Shown in pieces: positions 47,374 through 56,004 of a stretch of DNA of 64,000 bases. Source of the stretch: Daejeonella sp. (lineage in GTDB: Bacteria; Bacteroidota; Bacteroidia; Sphingobacteriales; Sphingobacteriaceae); assembly GCF_030684675.1 (NCBI RefSeq), contig NZ_JAUXXZ010000043.1, positions 99,566 to 163,565 on the forward strand. Reading direction: 5' to 3'. A program made the translations under genes and the position numbers. Each line of letters begins with the position of its first letter. The stretch's first letter is position 1. The notes under the pieces are model-generated. The model saw only the letters and a list, made by a program, of their open reading frames with translations, was not told the origin of the DNA and ran no database searches.

Positions 47374-47435
47374 GTTTGTTATTATTTAGTTTATAATTGA
47401 TTTGATCTCCTTAATTCCTCATTCTGGAACCATAT

Positions 47436-48260
47436 TTATTGCTTTACTGCCAGTGAGCTCTTTATAAAAAACTCTGTTGAGGTGGATATTCTCGCCGGGG
47501 GGTAATTTCTGGAAGGCATCCCACCGTACATTCCACCATAGTTTCTGCCATACCTTCCACTATTTCTGCCACCGTATCTACCGCCATACATATCATCAAA
47601 TGCATTCATATCCCTCTGCTGCACAGCCGCTGGTCCCTGAAATCCATTAATTCGGATGCTGTAAGTTATGGGTTCAGTCCGGCCGGGTTCAATGCCCAGC
47701 AACCTGATTGGTATTGCAATCTCCTGAATCAGATTATTTTTTGAATCAAATGCAGCAGCGGCTTTTATCCCATAGGTATTGTAAAGTGAAATACCCCCAT
47801 CAATGATTTCTTTGAATCCATCCACTCTGATCTCTTTGATTCTTTCAAGAATTCTTCTTTGTATCTCTTCAGGCTCCGGTGGTTCTGTTTCATTTAGCTT
47901 TTTTCCGGGAGTTCGGTCGAGAAGCGGAAAGGTCACCATTGTCGGAATTTTCTTATTTTCAATATTGGCTGAGAAACTTATTCCTCTTGCCAGAATCCGG
48001 GTTAAACTTTCTTGTGCTCCATTTTTTATTGCCAGATAGATATTCTCATCATCATTGGCAATATTATAGTATAGTTTTGCGGCATCGTTATAGAGAGTAA
48101 GACTATCATTCCAGTCATTTAGCTGGCCGTCAATTAGTATTGGTTTATCAACCCATAGTGATTTTATCAGCTCTGCTTTTTTCTGCGAATACGCAGGCAG
48201 GTAACCGAAAAGAAATATGGATAATGAGAGAAAAAAAAAGTTTTTGATTTTTGTCTTCAT
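47436..48260 (-). CDS. Secreted protein, CBM9-like start, Gly/Tyr/Arg-rich region
   Basis: A 274-residue protein with a signal peptide (about 1-25, ending AYS-Q). Residues 35-75 (KPILIDGQLNDWND, then strands with DENIYLAIKNG) resemble the start of CBM9/DOMON-like beta-sandwich domains. Residues about 220-258 are a low-complexity run of G, R, Y, N and M (YGGRYGGRNSGRYGRNYGG). It precedes the Gly-rich barrel gene on the same strand. Function is not known; co-location with that barrel suggests a common surface role. Confidence 0.7.
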   Translation of the reverse strand: MKTKIKNFFFLSLSIFLFGYLPAYSQKKAELIKSLWVDKPILIDGQLNDWNDSLTLYNDAAKLYYNIANDDENIYLAIKNGAQESLTRILARGISFSANIENKKIPTMVTFPLLDRTPGKKLNETEPPEPEEIQRRILERIKEIRVDGFKEIIDGGISLYNTYGIKAAAAFDSKNNLIQEIAIPIRLLGIEPGRTEPITYSIRINGFQGPAAVQQRDMNAFDDMYGGRYGGRNSGRYGRNYGGMYGGMPSRNYPPARISTSTEFFIKSSLAVKQ

Positions 48261-48430
48261 ACGATTTTTAGACTAAGTGTGTGATAAAGGTTTAATGGTG
48301 TTCGTAATGATTTCATTACAATTGTTATTATATACGATCCCAGCAATATTCTGAATCTGTAAAGATACATTAGCGAGGTCAGCAGCTTTGTTAATTTGTG
48401 TTAAGATCTTAATTATTAGAATGTTTGCTT

Positions 48431-49684
48431 TTAACTCTTCTCCTCCCAGATCAATGCCAGATTGATAATAGTTTGAACAGCCTTTTGCATGTCCTGAACA
48501 GATACCCACTCTTGTTTTCCATGAAAGGCATGTTCTCCGGCAAATATATTCGGGCAGGGTAAGCCCATGAATGAGAGCCTGGAACCGTCTGTTCCTCCTC
48601 TGATGCTCTGTAATCTGGCTGTTAATCCGCTTCGTTCAATGGCTTCTATTCCTGCCTGAACAATTTGTGGATATTGGTCAAGAACCGATTTCATGTTCCG
48701 GTATTGCTCTTCCAAAATAAATTCATATCCTGAACCGGGATAAGCCTTCAAAATTTTCTGTACAATTTGTTCAAGAATCAGCTCATGGCTTTTTAATAAT
48801 TCCGTTTTAAAATCACGGATGATGAATTCAATGCTTGCTTGTTCTACCGAACCATTTATAGAAACAGGGTGTATAAAACCCTCTGTGCCTGAGCTGTTTT
48901 CCGGTGAAAGATATTCCTTTGGTAAGGCCGAAATAATCTCCGAAGCTATTTTTATGGCACTTTCCATTTTGTTTTTGGCAAACCCGGGATGAGCACTTAC
49001 ACCCTGAATAATTATCTTAACACCATCTGCTGAGAAGGTTTCATTCTCAATGGAACCCACAGTTTCACCATCGATTGTATAAGCAAAATCCGCCCCAAGT
49101 TTATTGAGATCAACTTTGTCAACTCCTCTTCCAATTTCTTCATCAGGAGTGAAAAGAATCTTGATTTCACCATGTTTATATTCAGGGTGGGTGATCAGAA
49201 AATTTGCCGCATCCATAATTTCGGCTAATCCGGCTTTATTATCGGCACCCAATAATGTTGTTCCGCTCGCGGTTATGAGGTCATTGCCAATCTGATCTTT
49301 CAGGTCAGGGTGATCCTTCATGCGTAGAATCTGGTTAGGATCATCAGGAAGAATAATATCCTGTCCCTGATAATTCTCATGAATAATAGCTTTTACATTC
49401 TCTCCGCTACAATCCGGAGAAGTATCCATATGTGAGCAGAAACAAATGACAGGCACTTTTTTATCAGTATTTCCCGGAATTCGTGCATAAACATACCCGT
49501 ACTGGTCTAAATGGGCATCTTTCAAGCCCATTTCGAGTAATTCGCCGACTAATAGTGCCCCTAGATTTTTTTGTTTTTCGGTAGAAGGAAAGCTTGTAGA
49601 AGCCGGGTCAGATTGGGTATCAATTGCGGTATATCTTAAAAATCGTTCTGTAACAGTAAAGCTTATATTTTCGCTTAAGGTCAT
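48431..49684 (-). CDS. pepT: Peptidase T (tripeptidase)
   Basis: A 417-residue M20-family zinc peptidase releasing the N-terminal residue of tripeptides. Conserved features are CSHMDTSPD (zinc His and Asp), GADNKAG, DEEIGRG with the catalytic and zinc-binding Glu, and a C-terminal zinc His in AGEHAFHGKQEW. The length is usual for PepT. It has its own ATG 98 bases from the divergent YjbR-like gene. About 170 noncoding bases separate its stop from the next minus-strand gene. Confidence 0.95.
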   Translation of the reverse strand: MTLSENISFTVTERFLRYTAIDTQSDPASTSFPSTEKQKNLGALLVGELLEMGLKDAHLDQYGYVYARIPGNTDKKVPVICFCSHMDTSPDCSGENVKAIIHENYQGQDIILPDDPNQILRMKDHPDLKDQIGNDLITASGTTLLGADNKAGLAEIMDAANFLITHPEYKHGEIKILFTPDEEIGRGVDKVDLNKLGADFAYTIDGETVGSIENETFSADGVKIIIQGVSAHPGFAKNKMESAIKIASEIISALPKEYLSPENSSGTEGFIHPVSINGSVEQASIEFIIRDFKTELLKSHELILEQIVQKILKAYPGSGYEFILEEQYRNMKSVLDQYPQIVQAGIEAIERSGLTARLQSIRGGTDGSRLSFMGLPCPNIFAGEHAFHGKQEWVSVQDMQKAVQTIINLALIWEEKS

Positions 49685-49782
49685 TTTTGCTTAATTTTAT
49701 AATTGGCTCTGCGAAATTAATCATTACCAACCGTATTGTTGAAATGATTAGCCCAGAGAGTATTCAAACCTGTCATCCCGAA

Positions 49783-50121
49783 ATGAATATTGAAAGTTTA
49801 AGAGATTATTGCCTTTTAAAGCCCGGAGTTACTGAAACTTTTCCTTTCGGTGAAGATACACTGGTGTTCAAGTTAGCAGATAAGATCTTTTTGCTTTGCG
49901 GACTTGAGAATCCGGATCGTTTCAATGTTAAGTGCGATCCTGAAAGAGCAATATCGCTTCGGGAAGAATATGAGGAAGTACAACCGGGCTACCACATGAA
50001 TAAAACTCACTGGAATACCGTATTTATGAATGGACGATTAACGGATACCCTCCTGAAGGAAATGATCGATCATTCTTATGATCTGATATTAAAAAGCCTG
50101 CCTAAGAACAAGCGATTTTAA
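49783..50121 (+). CDS. MmcQ/YjbR-like protein
   Basis: A 112-residue protein of the MmcQ/YjbR family: starts MNIESLRDYCLLKPGVTE, then FPFGEDTLVFKL, a middle beta-sheet with FNVKCDPERA, and PGYHMNKTHWNTV near the end. The fold resembles CyaY-type DNA-binding proteins; biological role unclear. The ATG at 49783 starts the domain exactly; a longer frame upstream adds a sequence without family match. It precedes the M14 carboxypeptidase gene by 76 bases. Confidence 0.88.
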   Translation: MNIESLRDYCLLKPGVTETFPFGEDTLVFKLADKIFLLCGLENPDRFNVKCDPERAISLREEYEEVQPGYHMNKTHWNTVFMNGRLTDTLLKEMIDHSYDLILKSLPKNKRF

Positions 50122-50197
50122 AATTACAGAAAAGGACAGGAATCTTGCCGATCTTATCGATAAGCTTGAGTATTGATCTTATATTTGTCGATCAGGT

Positions 50198-51937
50198 ATG
50201 ATTAGAAGGTTTAGTCTTTTATTGATCTTAATTAATGGTTTTCATATGGCAAATGCACAGATAAGTCCTTTTGAAAAAAACAAGGAATTAACTGCGACCT
50301 ATCAGGAACTGATTAATTATTATCAGGTTCTTGATAAAAAGTATGAGCAGATGCGGATTTTCGATTGCGGGCAATGCGATATCGGAAAACCAATAAACCT
50401 GATTGTTCTTTCGGGGGATAAAATCTTTGATCCCATTGAAATCAGAAAGCAAAACAAAAGAATTCTATTGATTAATAATGGGATTCATCCGGGTGAACCT
50501 GAAGGGATAGATGCCAGCATGATACTTGTTCGTAAGCTGCTGGAAAAGAACTCAATCCCCCAAAATGTAGTGATCTGTATCATCCCTGTCTACAATATTG
50601 ATGGAATGCTGAACAGAGGCCTTTCCAGAGTTAATCAGAATGGCCCCGAGTCATATGGTTTTAGGGGAAATTACCAGAATTTTGATCTCAACAGGGATTT
50701 TATAAAAGGTGATTCCAAAAATTCAAGAGTCTTTCAAACGATCTTTAATACCTGGCAGCCGGAAGTATTTATTGATAATCATACGAGCAATGGCGCTGAT
50801 TATCAGTATATAATGACGCTCATCGCTCCTCAGAAGGACAAGCTCAATTCAGTACTTTCAGAATATTTAAGCAGTCGTATGCTACCTGATCTGTACAAAA
50901 AAATGAAGGCTTCGAACTTCGAAATGACCCCTTATGTAAATAGCATTGAAGAGACTCCGGACTCTGGAATTACAGGTTTTTTAGAGACAGCAAGGTATTC
51001 AACAGGATATGCTGCCTTACATAATACCATTGGTTTTATGCCCGAAACACATATGCTTAAACCATATCACCAGCGGGTTGATGGAACCTATAAGTTTATG
51101 GAGCATGTGATTGGAATTGTAGAGCGTGATGCGGATTTGATCGCCAAAAATAAGCAGAAAGCTGATGCGGATGTCAGGGCCCAGGTTTTATTTCCTCTGC
51201 AATGGACATTGGATGATAAAAGTTTTTCTTTGTTCAGGTTCAAAGGCTACGAGGCCAAATATAAAACCAGTGAGCTTAGCGGTACGTCAAGGCTCTATTA
51301 TGATCAGAATGAGCCTTATGAAAAAGACATCCGTGTATTTGATCATTATTTACCTTCAGAGATAGTAAAAAAACCGCTAGCCTATATTATTCCGCAATCC
51401 TGGCAAAAGGTTATTGATCTGATGCTACTGAATGGTGTTCAGATGAAACGCTTTGCCGCGGATACGGAGATCGAATCGGAAATGTATTATATTGAAGATT
51501 ATAAGACTCCTGGTAAACCCTTTGAGGGGCATTATCTTCATTCTCAGGTCAAACTTCGGACTGAAAATCAAAGAGTAAAATATTACGAGGGCGATTATAT
51601 CGTTTATACTAATCAGGTAAAGAACAGATATATTGTTGAAACCCTTGAACCTCAGGGTGTAGATTCATTCTTTGCCTGGAATTTCTATGATTCAGTGCTG
51701 GGTCAGAAAGAACATTTCTCTGATTATGTTTTTGAGGATGAAGCAGCCCGACTAATAAAGCAGGATCCTGTATTGTTAGCCAGGCTTGATGAAGAGAAGA
51801 AAAAAAATCCCGCATTGCTGCAAAGCCCATCAGCACAACTTGATTGGGTGTACAGGAATTCAAAACATTACGAAAAAACACATTTGAGATACCCGGTAGG
51901 CCGTTTAATCAGTCCTGCTAAAATTGAATTACATTGA
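50198..51937 (+). CDS. Exported M14-family zinc carboxypeptidase
   Basis: A 579-residue protein with a signal peptide (about 1-20, ending ANA-Q). The M14 zinc motif HxxE is H97-P-G-E100, followed by NQNGPESYG, FDLNRDF and the third ligand in IDNHTSNGADY. The catalytic Glu probably lies in the stretch GITGFLETAR. The C-terminal about 250 residues form an accessory region of unknown role. Its stop codon overlaps the ATG of the rhomboid gene (TGATG), so the two are translationally coupled. Confidence 0.9.
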   Translation: MIRRFSLLLILINGFHMANAQISPFEKNKELTATYQELINYYQVLDKKYEQMRIFDCGQCDIGKPINLIVLSGDKIFDPIEIRKQNKRILLINNGIHPGEPEGIDASMILVRKLLEKNSIPQNVVICIIPVYNIDGMLNRGLSRVNQNGPESYGFRGNYQNFDLNRDFIKGDSKNSRVFQTIFNTWQPEVFIDNHTSNGADYQYIMTLIAPQKDKLNSVLSEYLSSRMLPDLYKKMKASNFEMTPYVNSIEETPDSGITGFLETARYSTGYAALHNTIGFMPETHMLKPYHQRVDGTYKFMEHVIGIVERDADLIAKNKQKADADVRAQVLFPLQWTLDDKSFSLFRFKGYEAKYKTSELSGTSRLYYDQNEPYEKDIRVFDHYLPSEIVKKPLAYIIPQSWQKVIDLMLLNGVQMKRFAADTEIESEMYYIEDYKTPGKPFEGHYLHSQVKLRTENQRVKYYEGDYIVYTNQVKNRYIVETLEPQGVDSFFAWNFYDSVLGQKEHFSDYVFEDEAARLIKQDPVLLARLDEEKKKNPALLQSPSAQLDWVYRNSKHYEKTHLRYPVGRLISPAKIELH

Positions 51938-52569
51938 TGGAGACTTATATTAACGATACCCCTGTTGCTACGATTATTTTTATTTTCACGATTGTTACCA
52001 GTATTTATGCCTTTTCGAATGCGGAGGTTTATGGAAAATTTATGCTTCACCCTTACAGTGTAAGCCGTGGGCGCCGACTATATAGTATGATTACCAGCGG
52101 ACTTATTCATAAAGACTGGCCACACCTGCTGGTGAATATGTTATCCTATTATTTCTTCGCGTTCACTCTTGAAAAAACCTTTGTTTCACTGAGTAGTTGG
52201 GGTCATTTTCAGTTTGGATTATTATACATTGTAAGCATTATTTTGAGTGATATCACTTCTATTTTTAAGCATAAGGAGCATTTCTGGTTTAACAGTCTTG
52301 GGGCCTCCGGTGCTGTTTGTGCGGTAGTATTCAGCTATATTTTATTCTATCCAATGAATAAAATGATGATCTTCCCAATACCCATTCCTATTCCTGCGGT
52401 TTTGTACGGATTTCTGTTTCTTGGTTATTGTGTATATGCTTCCCGTAATTCAAAAGATGCAATTAATCACGATGCTCACTTCTACGGTGCACTGACCGGA
52501 GTTTTATTTACAATTATTTACTACCCGGATATTGCTGGCTATTTTGTTAATCAGCTAACCGGAGGATGA
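51937..52569 (+). CDS. Rhomboid family intramembrane serine protease
   Basis: A 210-residue membrane protein with six likely helices. The catalytic Ser is in GASGAV (about residue 124) and the His in the late helix segment HDAHFYGALTG, as in rhomboid proteases. The usual N-terminal HxxxxHLxxNM helix is seen as HKDWPHLLVNM. The ATG overlaps the stop of the M14 peptidase gene. Coupling of an intramembrane and a periplasmic peptidase may reflect a shared target, but this is not shown. Confidence 0.9.
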   Translation: METYINDTPVATIIFIFTIVTSIYAFSNAEVYGKFMLHPYSVSRGRRLYSMITSGLIHKDWPHLLVNMLSYYFFAFTLEKTFVSLSSWGHFQFGLLYIVSIILSDITSIFKHKEHFWFNSLGASGAVCAVVFSYILFYPMNKMMIFPIPIPIPAVLYGFLFLGYCVYASRNSKDAINHDAHFYGALTGVLFTIIYYPDIAGYFVNQLTGG

Positions 52570-52620
52570 TTTCCTGGTTTAAAACAAACCTATCTCAATA
52601 TTAAATTGATAGACAGAGTT

Positions 52621-53610
52621 TTATGATGGCAAATCAACAGATTCGGCCGGAATAAACTCCTTATTTTTATTCAGAAGATATGTCAGGGGATTTTCAGGAT
52701 CTTTCAGAATCTCAAATAAGAGGATACCCCATGGTTTCCAGAAATTTTCCAATACCTGGGCATAGGTTTTATTTTGCCAGAAATCAAAAAGTGGCTTATT
52801 GCTCATTCCCCGCAAGGGCATGGCCTCAATATAAATTGCCTCTTCGGTTGGCATGATAGTGTATTCCGGTAAGCGGTTAAACAGGTAATTGGAATAAAAA
52901 AACCGCGCGAAAACTTCCTCCAATTGTGCAGGATGTATTGATTTACCTAATAGTTTTGAAAGAATTTCCTTGTGATAAATCGCATTGGTACCATTATCCT
53001 GCAGGCAGGCTATGATTCCAAAATCCTTCATTGCTAAAGAGAAGGTGAGCGTATTAATCTCATCACGGTAGTTGAACAGGTCCTTGCTGCTCTCAAGTTT
53101 GAAGACTCGTATGCTCCAGGGATTATTACCTTCAAATATTATTGGTTGAATAAGCGACTGAAGCATAAGATGAAGGTTGCCAAACTTATGAATCAGGGAT
53201 TGTGAGAGGATAAACTCTTCATTTTTAGCTTTCTGCTGCATCATGCCAATGCGGATTTCATTGAAAAGAATGCCATAAACCATTTTGGCAATCCATTGAA
53301 ATAATCTTAACTCGGGTAATTGCTTAACTGAATCATATCCTGCTAAAAAGGCAGTTCTTATTTCTTCGTCCAGGGGCTCTATAGCCTGTTCATAAATTTT
53401 CCCTGAGCAGGGTAGTTTCATGTCGCTGTAAGTCGACATACTTTCATCGAGAAGTTTGAATGGCTTATCCTGAAGATCATATTCCTGCATCAGCCAGAGC
53501 GGAAATACAGTGATTTCCTCTTCAGCCGACTGAAGTTTTTCGCCGCTCAGGAAGCAGAATTGTTTACTGAAATTTAATCGTTCGAAAGGTTTGTACAATT
53601 TAATCGCCAT
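52621..53610 (-). CDS. Conserved hypothetical protein
   Basis: A 329-residue soluble protein, not assigned to a named family. It begins MAIKLYKPFERLNF and has a possible zinc-free FCFLSGE strand early on, then mostly alpha-helical sequence; no signal peptide or membrane segment. The ATG at 53610 is preferred over an in-frame TTG nine bases earlier. It follows the lipoprotein gene on the same strand with 30 bases between, so both may be in one transcript. Function unknown. Confidence 0.7.
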   Translation of the reverse strand: MAIKLYKPFERLNFSKQFCFLSGEKLQSAEEEITVFPLWLMQEYDLQDKPFKLLDESMSTYSDMKLPCSGKIYEQAIEPLDEEIRTAFLAGYDSVKQLPELRLFQWIAKMVYGILFNEIRIGMMQQKAKNEEFILSQSLIHKFGNLHLMLQSLIQPIIFEGNNPWSIRVFKLESSKDLFNYRDEINTLTFSLAMKDFGIIACLQDNGTNAIYHKEILSKLLGKSIHPAQLEEVFARFFYSNYLFNRLPEYTIMPTEEAIYIEAMPLRGMSNKPLFDFWQNKTYAQVLENFWKPWGILLFEILKDPENPLTYLLNKNKEFIPAESVDLPS

Positions 53611-53640
53611 GCCTGGCAAAGGTAGTAAACCCGCTTATTT

Positions 53641-54321
53641 TTATTGGGGGACTTTAGTTTTCGAATCGTAAAATTTTCGAATTTCATCGGCTATGCGACG
53701 GATCATTTCCTGTTTTGATAAAATCAGAATATAATCATCCTCTGTAATTTCATTTATCATTCCTCTTGATATGCTGATTGAAGGATCCAATGCCCTCATA
53801 TCACCTTGAATATTATCAACATAGGAATTTACATAATTGTAGTTGGCGACAAATGTTTTTTGAAATTTTACCGGCGGTTCAGCCTTAATCGATAAGGATG
53901 TTTTAAATCGCGCATTTGTTCTTTGCTGGATCTGAACAATATCAACGCTTGCTGTAACTGTCTGGTAAACAGGTTTCCCGTTTGAATCTGTGCCTGCTAC
54001 AATGTTACGGCTTACCCTTCTTCTGGAAACCCGCTCATCTTTTGGCCAGAGCATAAAATTTTCAATATCAATATTGAGAACTACTTCCGGATTTTCATCT
54101 GGTTCTACAAGCACAAAATTTACACTCTGAAACTGTTCTATTGCATTCAGCAGCTGAAAGCGGTAATAACCCAGGTTGATATAATTTGTATTCGCACTGC
54201 TTTCGGCCTGAATATTTATTGCGATTGGAACGTCAATTTTTGGTACTCTGGGTTTTTTTTGTGTCTTGCAGGAGATGCCAGAAAAGATCAGAATGCAAAA
54301 AACTAATGTGAGCTTTTTCAT
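53641..54321 (-). CDS. Hypothetical lipoprotein
   Basis: A 226-residue protein with a lipoprotein signal (MKKLTLVFCILIFSGISC, lipobox SGISC, Cys18). The mature part has repeated beta-strands and a basic patch (KDERVSRRRVSRN). No family was recognised. It likely sits in the inner leaflet of the outer membrane. It precedes the conserved hypothetical gene, and 155 noncoding bases separate it from the DUF2490 gene. Confidence 0.7.
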   Translation of the reverse strand: MKKLTLVFCILIFSGISCKTQKKPRVPKIDVPIAINIQAESSANTNYINLGYYRFQLLNAIEQFQSVNFVLVEPDENPEVVLNIDIENFMLWPKDERVSRRRVSRNIVAGTDSNGKPVYQTVTASVDIVQIQQRTNARFKTSLSIKAEPPVKFQKTFVANYNYVNSYVDNIQGDMRALDPSISISRGMINEITEDDYILILSKQEMIRRIADEIRKFYDSKTKVPQ

Positions 54322-54476
54322 AATATGCCGTGTAGTGAACCCTTTAATAACTAAGTAGTTACAACTAATTACTAATTAACGGGAATACTGAGACAATATT
54401 GGATAATACTCAGTAAAAAATACTCATCTCAGATTTTTACAATGTATGAAAACTAATTTTAGCGATATAAGATGAG

Positions 54477-55232
54477 CTAAAAATTTAGAATCGTGCTCAA
54501 AAGAATTCCTTTATTATCCTGAAATACATTCCTGCCGTTAACTTCTCTGGATAATTGTGCTATCTGATTCAAATAACCTGCTTCAATACGGGCTTTTGCT
54601 GAAAGTCGGTAACCAAGGAGGATTGCCAGCCTGTTCTGGTCGAATATATTTTCATTGACGTTTTTGCCAAATCCGATTAGAATTTCATCATAAAATGCCA
54701 GGTAAGGGGTTTTATCAGCAATAGTTCTTCCTTTTAGCGGAATATTTGTTCTGAACATATATCTCATTCTGTTCCAGAACACAAAATCATCTTCTTTTGT
54801 TAATGAAGCGTTTGTGTATCTGCCAATCCATCTTTGTTCGAGCATGAAGCGGTGGCTGAATTCAAATATTCCTGATTTATCGTTTAATGTAGCCATCTGG
54901 TAAATCCGGTGTTCTGTAAATTGTTTTCCCAGGTTATTGAGAGGAATGTCGCCATAATTATAGGTTTCTGCGAGGGCATAGCCAGCCCTTAAACTAAGCT
55001 TATTGTTCAGGGTATAGTTGATTCCTGTTCTGATGAGGTTTTGCTGGGGATCAGAAATCAGACGATCCCTTCGAAGCTGCAGCTCGGTGTGGAGACTCCA
55101 TTTCTGATCTAATCGTATAGTTCCGCTATATGCCAGCCAGCCGATTGTATTCCTGTCAGTTATTCTGGTACTCTGCGCAAAGGCAACGATTGTAAAAAGA
55201 CTTAAAAAGGTAGCTAAAAGTATCTTTTTCAT
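54477..55232 (-). CDS. DUF2490-like outer-membrane protein
   Basis: A 251-residue protein with a signal peptide (1-19, ending AFA-Q) and alternating amphipathic strands typical of a small barrel: LQLRRDRL, INYTLNNKLSLRAGYA, FEFSHRFMLEQRW, FWNRMRYMFRTNIPL, and a final strand ILLSTILNF. This matches DUF2490 proteins of Bacteroidota, of unknown function. It stands apart from the carbonic anhydrase operon upstream by 125 bases containing a hairpin. Confidence 0.8.
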   Translation of the reverse strand: MKKILLATFLSLFTIVAFAQSTRITDRNTIGWLAYSGTIRLDQKWSLHTELQLRRDRLISDPQQNLIRTGINYTLNNKLSLRAGYALAETYNYGDIPLNNLGKQFTEHRIYQMATLNDKSGIFEFSHRFMLEQRWIGRYTNASLTKEDDFVFWNRMRYMFRTNIPLKGRTIADKTPYLAFYDEILIGFGKNVNENIFDQNRLAILLGYRLSAKARIEAGYLNQIAQLSREVNGRNVFQDNKGILLSTILNF

Positions 55233-55300
55233 GCGGCTAATTTCAGAAAATTGTTTTAAAGGTGAATGTCTGGCAAATAGGACTGGTTCACAAATAGATT

Positions 55301-55337
55301 CGGGGTGTCTCCGGTAAAACTTACCGAATCACCCCCG
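55301..55337 (-). terminator. Hairpin after the carbonic anhydrase gene
   Basis: An imperfect inverted repeat (CGGTAA-AAC-TTACCG core with flanking GGTG/CACC arms and outer CGGGG/CCCCG) 21 bases after the stop codon. It lacks a strong T-run, so termination is only likely. Confidence 0.4.
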
Positions 55338-55357
55338 AACTATATATGCATAAAAGA

Positions 55358-55999
55358 TTAATTGATGATCTGGGTGTCCTTGTAAAACTCCACTACACCA
55401 GTAGTGATATCGTGTGTACCACCAACAATACCAATCTGTCCGGCTTCGATCATTTCTTTGAGAATCGGACTTCTTTCCATTATTCCTTTTACCGTACGTT
55501 TCACATTGATTGCAGAAACTTTTTCAACAAATTCTGCATTGGATGAGTTTCTCTGAGAAATCACGGTGGTTTCATCATCTACCGCCGGCCTGATTTTGGT
55601 TAAAAGTGAGGTGAGATTACCCATTTCAACATGATCGCAGGCACCTTTAACTGCACCACATTTAGTATGGCCCAATACCACGATGATCTTCGAACCTGCT
55701 ACCTTACATCCAAATTCCATGCTTCCAAGGATATCCTCATTCAGGATATTTCCTGCAATCCGAACACTGAATACGTCTCCCAGACCCTGATCAAAGATCA
55801 GTTCTGCAGATGTTCTTGAATCGATGCAGCTCAAAATAACTGCGAATGGATGCTGCCCATCTGAGGTCTCATTAGCCTGCTGTAATAAATTCCTGTTTAC
55901 TTTGAGGTTATTTACAAAGCGCTTATTACCTTCTATCAATAGCTCTAGCGCCTGAGCCGGTGAAATGGCTTCCTGTAATTCTTTAGTTAGTGTTTTCAT
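55358..55999 (-). CDS. Beta-class carbonic anhydrase
   Basis: A 213-residue enzyme interconverting CO2 and bicarbonate. Zinc ligands and the Asp-Arg dyad are visible: C58-x-D60-x-R62 (CIDSR) and H111-x-x-C114 (GHTKC). No signal peptide, so cytoplasmic. It lies 5 bases after the SulP transporter gene on the same strand. The pair is a common Bacteroidota arrangement in which the anhydrase works with a bicarbonate-type SulP carrier. Confidence 0.94.
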   Translation of the reverse strand: MKTLTKELQEAISPAQALELLIEGNKRFVNNLKVNRNLLQQANETSDGQHPFAVILSCIDSRTSAELIFDQGLGDVFSVRIAGNILNEDILGSMEFGCKVAGSKIIVVLGHTKCGAVKGACDHVEMGNLTSLLTKIRPAVDDETTVISQRNSSNAEFVEKVSAINVKRTVKGIMERSPILKEMIEAGQIGIVGGTHDITTGVVEFYKDTQIIN

Positions 56000-56004
56000 C
56001 TTTT

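Noticed and set aside
48273..48509. A 78-codon minus-strand frame overlapping the end of pepT
   Set aside because: Half of it is the pepT coding sequence in another frame and the rest is AT-rich spacer.
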